In this document: piece by piece, positions 21,369 to 34,100 of the stretch | How positions within the stretch are numbered: the stretch's first letter is position 1 | How the letters are laid out: each line of letters starts with the position of its first letter | Assembly: GCF_030704535.1 (NCBI RefSeq) | Contig: NC_081818.1 | Location: forward strand, 1,625,001-1,689,000 | Direction: 5' to 3' | Source of the DNA: Vitis vinifera | Lineage: Eukaryota; Streptophyta; Magnoliopsida; Vitales; Vitaceae | DNA length: 64,000 nt | Made by a program: the position numbers and the translations under genes | The notes under the pieces: generated by a model | Told to the model about the DNA's origin: nothing | The model's database searches: none | What the model saw: the letters and a program-made list of their open reading frames with translations, nothing else

Positions 21369-22179
21369 GTCTAAGATATTCTTCCCCGGCAACTAAAACT
21401 TCCAGTAAAATATAATGATCAGTGTTCTTTCAACTTTTACTATTAGACATTGAACATTTCAAAGTATGACATCCTAAAAGCCTATTCCCATGTGAAACCA
21501 GATTGATTCTTCTTAACTTACAGACTCAAAGAACCTAGTTCCAGGATGTGTGTCACCAACTCATCCAAGGACCACATGCCTTATGATGTATACCTGCTGA
21601 TGTCAACCCTTCAACCTCAATTCTCAACTTAAATGTTCTAAGTTGGCCTTTGACCAACCATAAATGACAAATCAGGAGAAAGGAAAAAAGAAAAGCATTA
21701 AATCAAAAGATGAAAATCACTGATCTTTATATGCCTGCATTATACCATCTAGTGTTACTTCAGACAAACCCCAATGTTCACACTCCATCCAACTAAATAT
21801 ATATTTATATAGGATATAACACCTGCAAATTTCATTTATTTATTTTTTAAATAAAGTTCTTGCTCTACAGCTCAATTGAAATTTCTCTGAAAGTGCTATA
21901 AAATCCCATTGACAATGGGTGCTTCGGCTTGATAAAATATGATGCTTTGCTTTAAAATGTTTTCTGCAAAGACAAACATTTTCATCATGTTTCCCAAGCA
22001 TATACATACTGTTACTACATCAAGTTTCACACAGTTTTCCAGGTTGCGTTGCGATTTCCATTTCCGTTCTCCAAAACAAGTAATCATGCTTTTCATGAAA
22101 GAACCATTGTTGCCTCCATCTACATCATGGCATCCCTGATGATTGGAGCTTTATTCGTGCGTATACATATGCGCAGATC
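21369..22179. other. Intergenic and probable 3' UTR of the FBL3-like gene
   Basis: Lies directly downstream of the minus-strand F-box/LRR gene. The forward and reverse 66-codon frames at 21896-22139 overlap each other and show no domain. Confidence 0.4.
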
Positions 22180-25100
22180 CTAATCCCATCTAATTTGACA
22201 GCCTCTCTCCCTCAGGGTTTGAAGTAAGTCTGAGGAAAACAAAGAACTGAGAGAGGCGAGTAACTTAACCTTTTTCAATCGAATGCAAGAGGCCCTAAGT
22301 GCAAGCTCAAACCCGTCCACTGTCACATTGCTGAGGTGCACCAGTTTTGCATCCTGCAGGCGAGTCAGGTTCCCCATCACCATGCATAACCCCATATTTG
22401 ATACAGTACAATTGCTCAGGTTTATCTGCAATCACAAATTAATTCAGTTTTTGTGCAAAACCATCTTCCAATGACAAAGTGGAAGGATGTCTGAGCAATT
22501 TTTACTAAGATGCCAAGAAACTTGAGTAACAATAACTCTAAAAAATTTTCAAGTCACGTGTTAAATAGTTATGAGACCATTAACCATTCAACAAAGCGAC
22601 TCCCAAAAATGATGGTCATTTTGGAACATCCCAGATGAAGGAGATCCATGACAGCCAGCATTCTTTATTTTAATTTTCAGAGAATCCACCCCAAAACCTC
22701 AGATGATATGGGTCCACCCCTCTATCCTACACCACCTGAATACCAGGAGACCACTTGAACACCATAGAGACTTGAACTCAAAACCTCTGGTTCATTGCCA
22801 AAAGACACTACCGCTGAGCTACACTTTGGTGGCCAGCCTTCTCATCTTTGCTTCCAAATGTTAAGAATAACATTTAATGAAAAATAATAACAATGATACC
22901 AGCATAGGTGTTTCAACATTTTTTTTATCTTCCTAATGAAATAGAAACCCTTCAACAATGCCTTCCAAGTATCCACTTGCAAATGCCTTCAGAAATTGTG
23001 ACGAGGACTAGAAATAAATCATAAAAACAATAACAAAATCATCCAGAGTCAAGTACCACATAGAAGAACTTTAAAAAATTAAAATAATTTCCTCTAATTT
23101 CCTCTGTACTATTGTCTATGTCATCTTTAAGAAGGTATTTTACACTTCGATATCACTTGGGGGAGGAGGGTATAATTCTATAATTATGAGACATTGATTT
23201 CAGAGATCTCTAATGCACAATAAACAACAATTCACTCCAGAAGGAGATAAAAGCTATCTTAGAGAATCATTTGCTACTCCAACTTGATACAATTTCTCTA
23301 TTAATGGAAATATGTTGGGAAAAAAACTGCATCCAAGTAACACCCTTCAAAACACACAAACAAATCCATGTAAAGAAAAAAACAAATTCATGGTTTGGTA
23401 TATTTATTTTTCAGCCCTATTTGGATTGACATCTTGAAAGATAAAAGCCTCTATACATATTTGGTTAATTTTAATAAAAAAGTGTCTTTGACTTTGAAAG
23501 GAATTTAATTCAGAAGTAACAACAATGTTGCTTCTCATGAAAGCTCCTTTGTAATTTATGTGGGAAACTATTTCATGTTTAATGAAACTTTCATAACCAC
23601 CCAGTTTGACCTTCTGAAATTATGGCTTCAGCTTAAACAAATATCCATCCCAAAAGGACTACTTTGATTGTAGTTTCTTATTATAATGTAAAAGATATAG
23701 CAACATTTTATTTGACCAAAAACTTTGATTGTAGTTTCATATTATAATGTAAAAGATATAGAAACATTTTATTTGACAAAATTTCATATTCCAATTTAAT
23801 AATAGTAAGCCAAACCTGTCGTAAATTCCGTGAGTAGTAGGCAAGAGCCCAAAATCCAGAATCCTTGATTTTCTGGCAATGTTTCAAGTCCAATTCTGCG
23901 AGTCGCATGCATCCAGCTGCAACTGCTGTCAAACCAGTGCTTGTAATTTTCACAAGCCCCCGCAACTCTAGGTCGGAAAGGTCTTTCAACTGGCTTATAT
24001 ACTCCATTCCTGTGTCAGTAACCTCACTGCAGTATGACAAGTTAAGCTTCTCCAACTTCTTGCAACCACTTGATAAAGCAGCTAATTCATCATTACCAAT
24101 GCTGTTACAGCTGCAAAAGTAAAACCAAAACATCTTTTCTAGTAATCATTTTGACAAAAATGTTCTTAATACCGATCATCTTGATTCATGGGAATAAATT
24201 ACCGGTATAGATCAAGTTCACGGAGCTTTTTGCAGTTAGAAGCAATATAGAACAATCCCTTATCTGATATGTTTGCACAAAGACCCAATTTTAAGCATGT
24301 CAGTTCTGAACATCTGGACAAATACTCCAGTCCTGCAGAAGAGAAATTGACCACATTCAAATCACTTAAACAGAATTAAAAAGTTTAGAAACCAAAAGTA
24401 ATACCAAAATTAATCAAAGATTACAGGAACAAATTTGAAAGAAAACAGCAAAAATGAAATTGGACAATTTCAAATCACTTGAGCAGAATTAAAAAGTTCA
24501 GAAACCAAAAGTGATGCCAAAATTAATCAAAGGTTCCAGGGACAAATTTGCAAGAAAACAGCAAAAATGAAATTGGACAATTTCAAATCACTTGAGCAGA
24601 ATTAAAAAGTTCAGAAACCAAAAGTGATACCAAAATTAATCAAAGCTTCCAGGGACAAATTTGAAAGAAAATAGCAAAAATGAAATTGGACAATTTCAAA
24701 TCACTTGAGCAGAATTAAAAAGTTCAGGAACCAAAAGTAATACCAAAATTAATCAAAGATTACAGGAACAAATTTGAAAGAAAACAGAAAAAATGATGTA
24801 GGATAAAAGTCATAGTAATGAATACCTAAAAGGAAAATATGTTGCAAATACATGCAATACTACCTATGATTTGCTAACCAACAAAATAAAGTTGTAAATG
24901 ACGATAATGCCACCGAAACTTTTAAACTCTACCTTAAAGGAAAATATGTTGCAAATACATGCAATACTACCTACGATTTGCTAACCAACAAAATAAAGTT
25001 GTAAATGATGATAATGCCACCGAAACTTTTAAACTCTACCTCTGTCATTAACACCAGAACAGTCTGTAAGATCAAGCTCCTCAAGCAGCAAGCAACATGA

Positions 25101-28100
25101 TCCAAGCTGATCAAGACTTTTTTCAGTGATCAAATTACATGACTCTAACTTCAGACACAAGAGGTTCCTACAAGAGTCAGCTACAGCTAAAATTGCTGCA
25201 TCAGTGATGAAACAGCAACATGTTAGATTGACAATCTTCAAATTTAGACAGCCAGATACCAGCTGCATAATGCCCAAGTCAGTCACCCCCATGCATTTAC
25301 TCAACCCTATTTCAACCAAACATTTGCAATTGGCGCTGATGATTTGGAAGCTAAAGTCAGAAACTCGAGCCCCATCAACTTTTATTGAGTTAAGATCCTT
25401 CATGTCTTTCAACTGGCGAAAAAACATTTTAGAAAGTTCCTGCAGAAGCAAAATGGTACAAGTTCAGGAGCCACCTAACTTAATACTTCGATCACCAAAT
25501 CACCAAAAAATTTACCCACCGGAAAAGAGTATCCTGCATTGAGCTGCTGGAGATCACTATGTCCTCTAATTAGAGAAATTAAGCCAGATGAACTCACACC
25601 ATCGCACCTCGATACATCTATTACCTGGAAACCATAAAAATTCAACAATCTATGTAAAGTTAATGTACAATTTCATACACAAAAAAATCTAATCACAGAT
25701 TCTTTTGAAGATCTGGATTTGCAGATGCAAGGGAGAATAAAAAAATTTTTCCTTTTTGTTTTGATTGCCAACTAGTTGAGCTAGTCAGATAACAAAACCA
25801 TTCATATTAAAAGGCGAAACATTACTAAGCTGGTTAACTGATGTTAACAGATTGAACCTTGGAAAACTTTACTCTTGCTTCCTTGCCCCCTTTTTCTCTC
25901 TTTACTCAGTGTATGCACTGGTAACAATTCTAATTTTTTTCTTCTCATAAATTTTTACTGAGCATATCAGTGTTCTGACTACCTAGCAATTAATTGTTAG
26001 GCAACAATCCAATAGAACATTGAACCTTTGCACACCTTCAAGAAATTGATGGAAGCCACAAACACCCACTTCCCCAGCCAGCCTAGGCATATCTTGCTGA
26101 CAATGTCTTGAATTAAAAGAATGAAATTGAATTTTCAAAAATAGTCTTCTATTTTTCATCTTCTCTAAAATTTTGGAACGGGGAGGAGTGACAGAACAAA
26201 AGGCTGTCAGCCACTTTAAACTTCTTAACATTTTGAGAAAAAAACCGTTTTGGAATATAAAATTTAAATTGGAATCTAAACTTTCAGAAAACTTGGAAAA
26301 CATCATATCATAAATACAAGTTTCATTTGCCAAAATTGGATGAAAAGTGGGCAGTAGTGCAAATTCAATCTGCAGAGAATCAGGAAAACAAAGTCATTTT
26401 CTAATTTTTGGTTTTTACCACTTTCAATTGTAGAACAAGACATTGGTTTGATTTTGTTGGAGTGAAATTTCATCAGATTATCCCAGGGCAATCTTTTGAA
26501 ACTTGTAAAACAAAGAACAGAACAAGAACGATAAACTTAACCTGCTTGATCTTTATCAAAGGAAAGATCAAACGCACATTTTCACCAGAACCATTGTATG
26601 GATTTTATATTTGGACCCCAATAAATGAACAGAAAGTAAAGAAATGAAACAATTTTATTTATGAGAAAAGAAATTACCAGGAGAGAAGGGCATCCATTGC
26701 CAAGAAAATGTAAACCAAGGTCACCCACTAAAGAGCATCCCGACATAGCCAAACCCTCCAGCTTTTGTAGAGAAGCAATTGAACGTAGAGACTCACTTGT
26801 CACCTGAAAATTAGCATAGACGTCAATTTTCACATAAAACAGATAAAACCATGCTTGGTTTGTAATATAAGTTATAGTATGTCATTCTCTGTTTTGTTGC
26901 CAAGAAATCGGAAGAAAAGAAAAGAGAACAAAATTTTCAAAGGTTCCTTTCTGTTGCTGTTCAGATCCTGAAACCTCTTTTTTTCCTTATTGCTTTCCTC
27001 AGGTCCCAAACAATGTAAAACCCAATACACAAAATCTTATTTCTTTTTCTCTACCCACAAGCATTTCTCAGCCACTGAATGGAGATTCAAAATTCTAATC
27101 TCCCTTTTTTCCTCAATATTCTTAGCAACCCAATGAAGCACAGCTTTCAGGCTCAAAATTATTTTCTGAATAAGCAAAGCAGGACAAGAATGAAAATTAT
27201 AATGCAATGACACAATATTCTCGGCAACCCAATGAAGCACAAGCTTTCAGGTTCAAAATTTCTCTTCAAATTTTCTGAACAGCCAAAGCAGGTCAACAAT
27301 GAAAATTATAATGTAACAACTCGCTCTAGGCCAAAAAGCCTCCATGGCTTTAAAATGCATCTTCGAGGTTAAGAAGAGTCCATACATACCCCATAATTTC
27401 TTATATTTTCATACATTTCCCTCAACTGAATGGAGAACAAAAATCACACTTCAAAATTTTCAATTTTCTTTTCATTTTCCCACATTTCCTCATCAACCAA
27501 ATGGAGCACTTCTTTTATTTTCCTAGGCTTTCTCATCAACCAAAAGGAACACAACATTCAAAATTCTAGTTTTTTCCCCTTTTCTACCGAATCATATTCA
27601 GAATTCAAACTCCTTTCCTTTCCCACATTTTCTCAGTAACCAAACGCAACACCAGTCAAAATATTCTATACTCGAGAGCACAACAAAGTAGAGATACAGG
27701 AGAAGAGACACGAGCGAAACAGAAACCTGAAGATAGGAAATATCGAGAAACTTCAAATTCGAACACTTCTTCACCAGAAGATCGATTCCCAAATCTGTGA
27801 GCTCCATACACCACTTCAAACTCAATCTCTGCAACTTATTGCATCCAACGGCTATCGTTGCGAGCCCAACGTCCGTCACACCCAAGCACTTGTCCAGCTT
27901 CAGCTCCCTCAGCCCCACGGCGCAAGATAGCGCCGAGGCCTCTCTATCTCCGAACCCACAACAGTACGACATATCAACAGCCTCCAAGCTCGGACACGAA
28001 CGAGTCAGCAACTCCAACCCGGCAGATTTCAACCCAGTGGCCCGACTCAGCACCAGCCTCCTCAGCCCCCGTGTCCAGCACACCGAGCCACGACCGAGCA

Positions 28101-28356
28101 GAATCGCCACCATCGCGTCGTTGATCCGAGGACAGACGGAGAGGTCCAGGCTCTCCATGTTCCTGCATTTCTGCAACAAACCCGGGAGGAACTCAGTGCG
28201 GAGGACCCTGAGCGAGGTCCGACACGCTGAGTCGACTCGAAGGAAGTCGCGGCAGACGAGTCGCCAAGTCTTCCGATCCAACTCGGAGCTCAGCTTGCTG
28301 CGGATCCGTGCAAGTATGTCGTCGGACAAGATACATAGAATGGAGGGAGACGCCAT
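22180..28356 (-). CDS. FBL3: F-box/LRR-repeat protein 3-like (7 exons, 643 aa)
   Basis: Probable substrate adaptor of an SCF ubiquitin ligase. Exons (minus): 27727-28356, 26678-26803, 25520-25624, 25040-25439, 24203-24332, 23816-24110, 22180-22425; total 1,932 nt, all GT-AG and in frame. Residues about 8-48 form the F-box (LSDDILARIRSKL, RKTWRLVCRDFLRVDS). The rest is a run of cysteine-containing leucine-rich repeats of about 25 residues (LDLSVCPRI, LKLDKCLGVTDVGL, LSLKWCMELTDLGID, IGLSKCMGVTDLGI, LNLSYCSEVTDTGME) ending RGCQIRWD. Order, length and many blocks match my memory of Arabidopsis FBL3 (At5g01720, about 665 aa), including GFGDREA, ALRASC-RLKK and the C-terminal tail. No TIR1-like hormone-binding feature is evident. 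Intron 4 carries two tandem-repeat systems and intron 6 a SINE. Targets are unknown. Confidence 0.94.
22654..22842 (-). mobile_element. tRNA-derived SINE with target duplications
   Basis: Read on the minus strand the body (22665-22831) opens with a tRNA-like head: box A-like TAGCTCAGCGGTAGTG and box B-like GAGTTCAAGTC about 30 bp later, then a tRNA-unrelated body and an A-rich end (AAAATTAAAATAAAG). It is flanked by GCCAGCATTCT at 22654-22664 and GCCAGCCTTCT at 22832-22842, an 11-bp target duplication with one mismatch. It sits in intron 6 of the FBL3-like gene in the same orientation as the gene. Confidence 0.82.
24355..24795. repeat. 113-bp minisatellite, about 4 copies
   Basis: Units anchored at ATCACTT start at 24361, 24474, 24587 and 24700, exactly 113 bp apart. 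The inner copies are nearly identical. It lies in intron 4 of the FBL3-like gene. Confidence 0.95.
24831..25040. repeat. 107-bp direct duplication spanning a splice donor
   Basis: Two copies, about 24827-24933 and 24934-25040, differ at only a few sites. The right copy ends at the exon 4 donor of the FBL3-like gene (minus strand G|GTAGAGTTT), so the left copy carries an identical GGTAGAGTTTAAAAG at 24933. Confidence 0.93.
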
Positions 28357-28560
28357 TGGAGGGTTTAAAAACGAGGTTTTGGGGCTCTGGGTCAGGTGAA
28401 ACCGTGAGCGATTTCAGGGTTTTGGAGATCTGGGTTCCGTGAATCTTTAGGTGATTTTTGAGATTTAGATTAGGTGGGGACGAAGAGGAAGAGAAGGCGG
28501 AGATGGAGGGGTTGGGGGCTGACTGTGAACAGGATGTGGGATGATCCTAAATGGGGATTT
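28357..28560 (-). promoter_or_regulatory. 5' UTR and proximal promoter of the FBL3-like gene
   Basis: The sequence upstream of the ATG at 28356 has no clear TATA box and is G/T rich on the plus strand, as is common for housekeeping-type plant promoters. Start site not determined. Confidence 0.35.
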
Positions 28561-28732
28561 GGGATCGGATTCATTGTTTCGGAGGCCGGTTGATGGGGGA
28601 TGAGACCGAAATATCGGGCCTTGTTCAAAACTCAGAGCTTGACCTTGTAGAGAGTGACAGTATGCAGTCTCGTGGAAAGAGAGAAAGGGAAACTATTCAG
28701 TGTGGACATCTCCCACTGATTTACCAAGAGTT

Positions 28733-28891
28733 AACCAATAATGGTTTGCCACGTCATAGAGCTTTCTTTGCAAAAAACAACAAGATGTAAAACTTAATGT
28801 AAAAAGAGAAGAAAGCTAATATGATTAAAGAATAATTCAGGAATTCATAGACCTTAAAATGAATTGCAGACGTGGCAAACTACTATTGGTT
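28733..28891. repeat. Inverted repeat with CCAAT and ACGT cores
   Basis: AACCAATAATGGTTTGCCACGTC (28733-28755; first 20 bases AACCAATAATGGTTTGCCAC) is matched in inverted orientation at 28869-28891 with 21 of 23 positions agreeing. Each arm has a CCAAT box and a CACGTC core. It is either a small fold-back element or a symmetrical promoter module upstream of the FBL3-like gene. Confidence 0.7.
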
Positions 28892-29349
28892 CAGACTGTG
28901 AAGTCGGAGAGCCCCGCATCACCGAATCGTTACTCAGAGCTGCATGCTTAGTCGATTGAAAATAACAAAAATACCCCCACTTGTCGTGCAATCATTTCAG
29001 TACATGCAGGAAGTCCAAGGGCATGGTAGAAATTAAACCGAGGAATTTATTTGCTGCGGTCATGCATAAGGAGAAGAATATACACAACAAAGCAAGTCCG
29101 TGACGATAAAGAGTACGGCTATCCTACGGTGGAGAAGAGTAGGATGATGAAAGTGGGGCCCGGAAGGGGGTACACAATGAGAGTACACTGTACAGAGCCG
29201 TTCGCGGATGTGTACTGCAACTTCTAGGAAAGTCCAGACTCCAGAGTCCTGCCCACCAGTGTACGACACCGTTTTGGGCCCCACCAATATCCTATTCCAT
29301 TCTGTACTAAGAATCGTGAAAAAGTTAGAACGTCGACGGGCATTTGTAG
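28892..29349. other. Intergenic, lower-AT, no gene assigned
   Basis: Relatively GC-rich sequence with several GGGCCC-type sites (29155, 29277) and a 75-codon minus frame (29060-29287) without a recognised domain. Could hold promoter elements; nothing firmer. Confidence 0.3.
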
Positions 29350-29712
29350 ATATTTTATTTCTTTTTAGAGCGCTTTTGTTAAATTAAATAATTTTAAAAA
29401 AATTGTTAATTTTAAAATAAATGTATTAAAGGAGAAATCAGTGCACGCTTGAAAGTTGTTTTTAAAAATTAAAAAAAGATATAATAATTTTTTATTCTTA
29501 AAAATATAAATAAATATTTTTAAAAAATATTTGTTTATTTTCAATTATTTTTATTTTTTAAGATTGGATTTAAAAATTAATTATATAAATATTTGATAAG
29601 AATTGAAAATAAAAATATAGAATTTTTAAACATATTTTTATTTTATAAAATAATTTTCAAAAATTATTATTTAGAATTTTTTTTAAAACATTTTTCAAAC
29701 AAAGTCTAAGCG
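29350..29712. repeat. MITE-like AT-rich element, family A
   Basis: AT-rich block ending CATTTTTCAAACAAAGTCTAAG, close to the right arm seen at 49.6 and 61.7 kb. Left end uncertain. Confidence 0.4.
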
Positions 29713-31125
29713 ATAGCATTTAGCAATTTAATTTTTTAGAAATATAAATATAGGAAAATATAAAACCCAAATTTGAAAGTTATAACTATATATTCTTAAA
29801 AGTGGTATTTAATAACAATTTTTTATGACATATAATCAATACTTTATATAAAATAGATATAGATGGCGCTAGATCTATTGATGTTAAAAATAAAAATATT
29901 GCACAAAGAATAATTTTTGATAATATATCAAAAATCAATTGATGTTAACGGAAGATATATTAAATCTTTTATAGTTATGATGTCACATCATTTGAGTAAC
30001 GATTTAAGAATGAATGCAGTATGGTATAGCTTGACAAGAACCATTAGACTCGATCTTATATCAAGATAAGTGCAAAACTTAAGTACAACAAAATCCGACG
30101 GCATTGACGTCAAATCTTCTTGTAAACGACGCTTGCATAAAATATACGATTGATTATAAAATAATAAAATACATTCAACTCTCTCTAGAATCGTGAGAAT
30201 TTGTCATAAAACTCCTTGTTTATAACAACTTGTTCATAATTTAAGTCTCCTCCCAAATCTCCTCTAGGGTTTGCCCTAAGTCGTCCCATCCAAGACACTT
30301 GATGGAGAATTTTGAAATTGTTGAATTACCTAAAATTTGAAGTAGTGGTTAATTTAAGTAATTAAACATGTTAAATATTTTGGTACAACACTTAAAAATA
30401 CTATTTGTTAAAATTAAAACTAATTTAAATTAATAAGTTAAGAAACCATTTTTTTCCCTTAATAAAGAATACTAAAGAGGTTTAACCTCAAGACATCAGA
30501 TAAGGGTATGTATGATAATACATAATACATGTCTGAGATATCGTGGATTCAAATTCTAACAATTTAAGCTTTTAGAAAAATTGGTAATTTTGTATACAAC
30601 GTGGTCTATATTGAGGTCTCTCAATCTACTTACAAAAACATTCAAGTGAATTAGCTTTCATAAACAGTAGGTGAAACCAAAAAAACAAGTGATTTCTCCT
30701 AATTCCTCTTCTAGATGCTGTGGTAAGAAAAAGAGTACAAACCCAAGTTTTGTCTGTGGATGAAAGATCAAAACACAAACCAAATTTTCTAAGTCATGTT
30801 TCTGCAGTAGACCTTGGAAGCACCTGTTTGAGATCCTCCTCTGTGTGTCCAACTCTCTCAATTTGCTGTGAAAACCAATGTCAAATACACTAGGAATGAA
30901 GTTAAAAGTTTCTTGTTCTACTAGGTTGAACCAAATATGCAGCTACTCCAATCCAGATCGAGGCGTTTTTCCCAGGAAACTGATCAAACCAACCAAAAAA
31001 TGAAGATGGAGTATGTGCTGGTACAGTTTGATGAATGGTCACATACTGAAAAGATCAAAATTATGAGCAACTGCTCAACATTGTGCAGGATTGAGTGTGC
31101 TGATACAGACATGGTGTCTTCTTGG
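29713..31125. other. Intergenic, repeat remnants, no gene
   Basis: Contains a stretch near 30540-30580 with GTGGATTCAAATTC, a box B-like motif, followed by AAGCTTTTAGAAAAATTGGT; a similar phrase recurs near 53.07 kb, so it is probably an old SINE-like or transposon fragment. The last part should be 3' UTR of the DUF1399 gene. Confidence 0.35.
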
Positions 31126-34100
31126 TCAGGCAATGATCCCCCGCTTGTATAACTTATCACCGCCTTCCACTGGTGAATATGTGAAGGCCGGTTGCTTAGT
31201 GAAATTATCTGTTCCATTTGAGGCTGCTGTCACTGCCATGGCATTCCAATGCCAGGGTTGAAGATGAGGCAAAGAGATGTCTGAAGAACACGAAGGATGA
31301 AGTACTACGGATCCCCAATCTCTGGTTCCTTGCTTTGCTTCTTTCAATCTCCTTCTGATCAACAAGCTTCCCACGTCTTCTTTTCGCATCTCAGACACAC
31401 TTTTGAGTATTGAAATACATAGGAGCAGTGCTAGAACTGCATCTTCTTCTGGCAACAATTCTACCACCAAGAGCTTCCAATTCAAGAGGGCAGTTGCTCT
31501 TCCAGTTGGGTTCTCCTCTGTGAACCGAACAAGTGTCACAAACCCTTCATCATCATCATCATCTTCCTCATCCACCTCTTGCCCATTGTTCATGTTTTGT
31601 TTGGCTTTCTCTTTCTGGGAATTGAATTTCTTTGCTTGGTACTGCATTTTCCTTCCTTTCAACAACTTCACCTGCTATTTTCAGTTGGGCTTTAATCAAA
31701 TCCATTGGCTCCATCATGGATTAAAAAAGTCAAGTTTTTTCATAGAAAAGAAAATCAAAATCTCCTCCTTACCAATGAATCAGGACATGTTTGATTTTGT
31801 AAACTAAAATTGAGGCCTGCTGTTGATGACGATAAGTCCCAATGTATAGTCAGTTCATCTCCAGTGGAAAAACACCATGCTGATTTCTGATGGTCTGGGG
31901 GTTCTTTTGGTGTTGCTGTTCCTACCACTTTCTCTGTACTAGATGGTGAATGCAACCAAATGAAAAAACAACAGAAAGAGCTGAGAATCTGATCCCATAG
32001 AGGTGGATAGAAGCTAATAGCACCATAGTTACAAGAAACAAAATGCAGAGAAATGCTTTAAAAGATAAACAAAATAATCTTCCCAATATCCTCATGACAC
32101 TTGCTCTGTTTGCTTGCCGAGGAAGAATAGGAAAAGAAAAGAAATCAAATTTATGCACCTTATTTGTATCATATATAAGCTAAAAACAAAAACTTGGAAT
32201 CAACTGCACCAAATGCAAGTATTTTGCTTAATTGAGGTGAATTTGCACATTTTAGAAACAAAAGCATCATGAAAAATAAGATTGTAAATTCATTTTGGTC
32301 TAATTTTTCCCTATATTTCTCGGCAACCAACACAGCAGGTTCTTTGCAAAATTTCCAATTTCTATCATAAACATCACATCCTGTGCCTGCTTCCCAAATG
32401 GGTAACTATGATAGCATTGATATGATATTCCATCATGACTAACAAAATAAAAAATTTTGACAACATACCAGGAAGTCTACCAATGGTACCAGCAAGATAA
32501 GACCAAGAACCTTCACGTATCTCTATAATCCGATCCTCCCTTTTCACTGCTGATGGAGTTTCACCCCCTCTCCTCCAAAATCCTCCAGCCACTCTACCAT
32601 TTTTATCAAAAACTTGAGTCAAGAAGATTATATGCAGTCAGATCACTCATGTAAGGGAATAAAAAAAATGTCCTTCCTTGACAGAGTGAAAATAAAATGC
32701 AGTGGAAATTTACCGCATTCGAACCACGAAACACTCTCTCCCTGCATGATCCAAAACAGTCCGAGACAACCACCTACCTTCTTGAGGCCGATAACTGTTC
32801 ATCCTTAGGACCACATCTGATATCATGGCCCCTGAATCATCAGTGACCCTATCTGGCACACATTTGAACAAGTATGGTGCTTGGGCTGGTGGAGTTATTG
32901 AAACAACAACTCTCACTTGTTCATCAACTTTACTCTCTAATGTAAGGGAAGGTGAACGTAGTAAGTCATTCCAAAGAACTGCTACCATGTCTTTGGAGCT
33001 ACTTCCTTTTAAACAGCGGCCACCACAGAGACGGAGGTCAAGCACAACTCCTTTGGTTCCAAACTCACAGTAGAGATGCCAAGTTTTTTCCCATGAATCT
33101 GAGGAGAAACTGGAGAAGGGTTTATCCATCTTGAGCTCCCTGTGACATCTTACTACTCGGAGACGTAAGAACTTCTTTTTCATATCTTCTTGCATTACCT
33201 TCATTGGGTTAAGCCTCACATGCACACAGACCTGTGACCAGGCAACATAACACAACCCATTAGATGGATCTAACTGTTTTAAGGCCAGCTTGAAGTGCTT
33301 CCTGTTCAGTCTTGTGCAGCTATTCACTAAAATTGCACTATGAAAGCACGAAGGAAAAGGATTCTGCTTCAGCTACCAATTGGTCTCACTCAGTGGATTA
33401 AATGCATTGAAAGCTTCATTTTAAGTGTCACCCACTTCAGTTCTATCAAGTCTGTAAGTGCAGCCATCAAATAAAACTTCTGTTTAGTAGATACGATCTT
33501 TTAAGGAAATCCATTAATTAGTGGCCCCTGATATTTTCCTTTATGTGAACAAGACATGACTTTTGGGAACAAGTGAACTGCAGTCAAGTCAATCCAACTC
33601 AAAAGAAAATGAGTAGGCATTCTAACAACAATCTCGAATTATGCCCAGAATGTCAAATTTCCTACATCATTTATCAAGTAAATAAAATTTTGTTTTACAT
33701 ACAATTGAAAATTTTCATCATCCTAATACTCAAATGTAAAGTTCAATTCTCCCATTAATTCTGCAATTCACAAATGAATTTAGATGGTTCAAGCATGACA
33801 ATATACTATGCTTTTCCAGGAAAGTTTCTCTAATGTGCATGAAGCTACTATTTAGTACCCTTTAGCAGATTGAGACCCAGAAAATGCACTTTAACAAAGT
33901 CTTGACTGGGTAATATACCTCTAAACCAAACCCTAACCACCCCAGCCCTTCAAACACAGGTCTGTACAGGGCAAATTTTTGGTTGTGGATGTGGCCGTCG
34001 GCCTGGGCCAGGCCATTGTGCAGCTGAATGCAAAGTCTAAAAACAATAGCAACTAAACTTGCAAGTTCCAACTAACCTCAAGTAAGAACCTAGGCATCAT

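Noticed and set aside
22799-22831. True tRNA gene on the minus strand
   Set aside because: Only box A and box B-like parts remain, with no acceptor-stem pairing, and an A-rich tail plus target duplications show it is a SINE.
24355-24795. CRISPR-like array
   Set aside because: The repeats are contiguous 113-bp units without unique spacers, in a plant intron; it is a minisatellite.
28551-28790. 79-codon forward frame upstream of the FBL3-like gene
   Set aside because: No domain, and it runs through the inverted-repeat promoter region.
32594-32622. Exon 6 of the DUF1399 gene starting at an acceptor further upstream (before VFDKNGR)
   Set aside because: The phase from exon 5 would not fit, while the acceptor at 32593 restores the expected RVAGGFW join.
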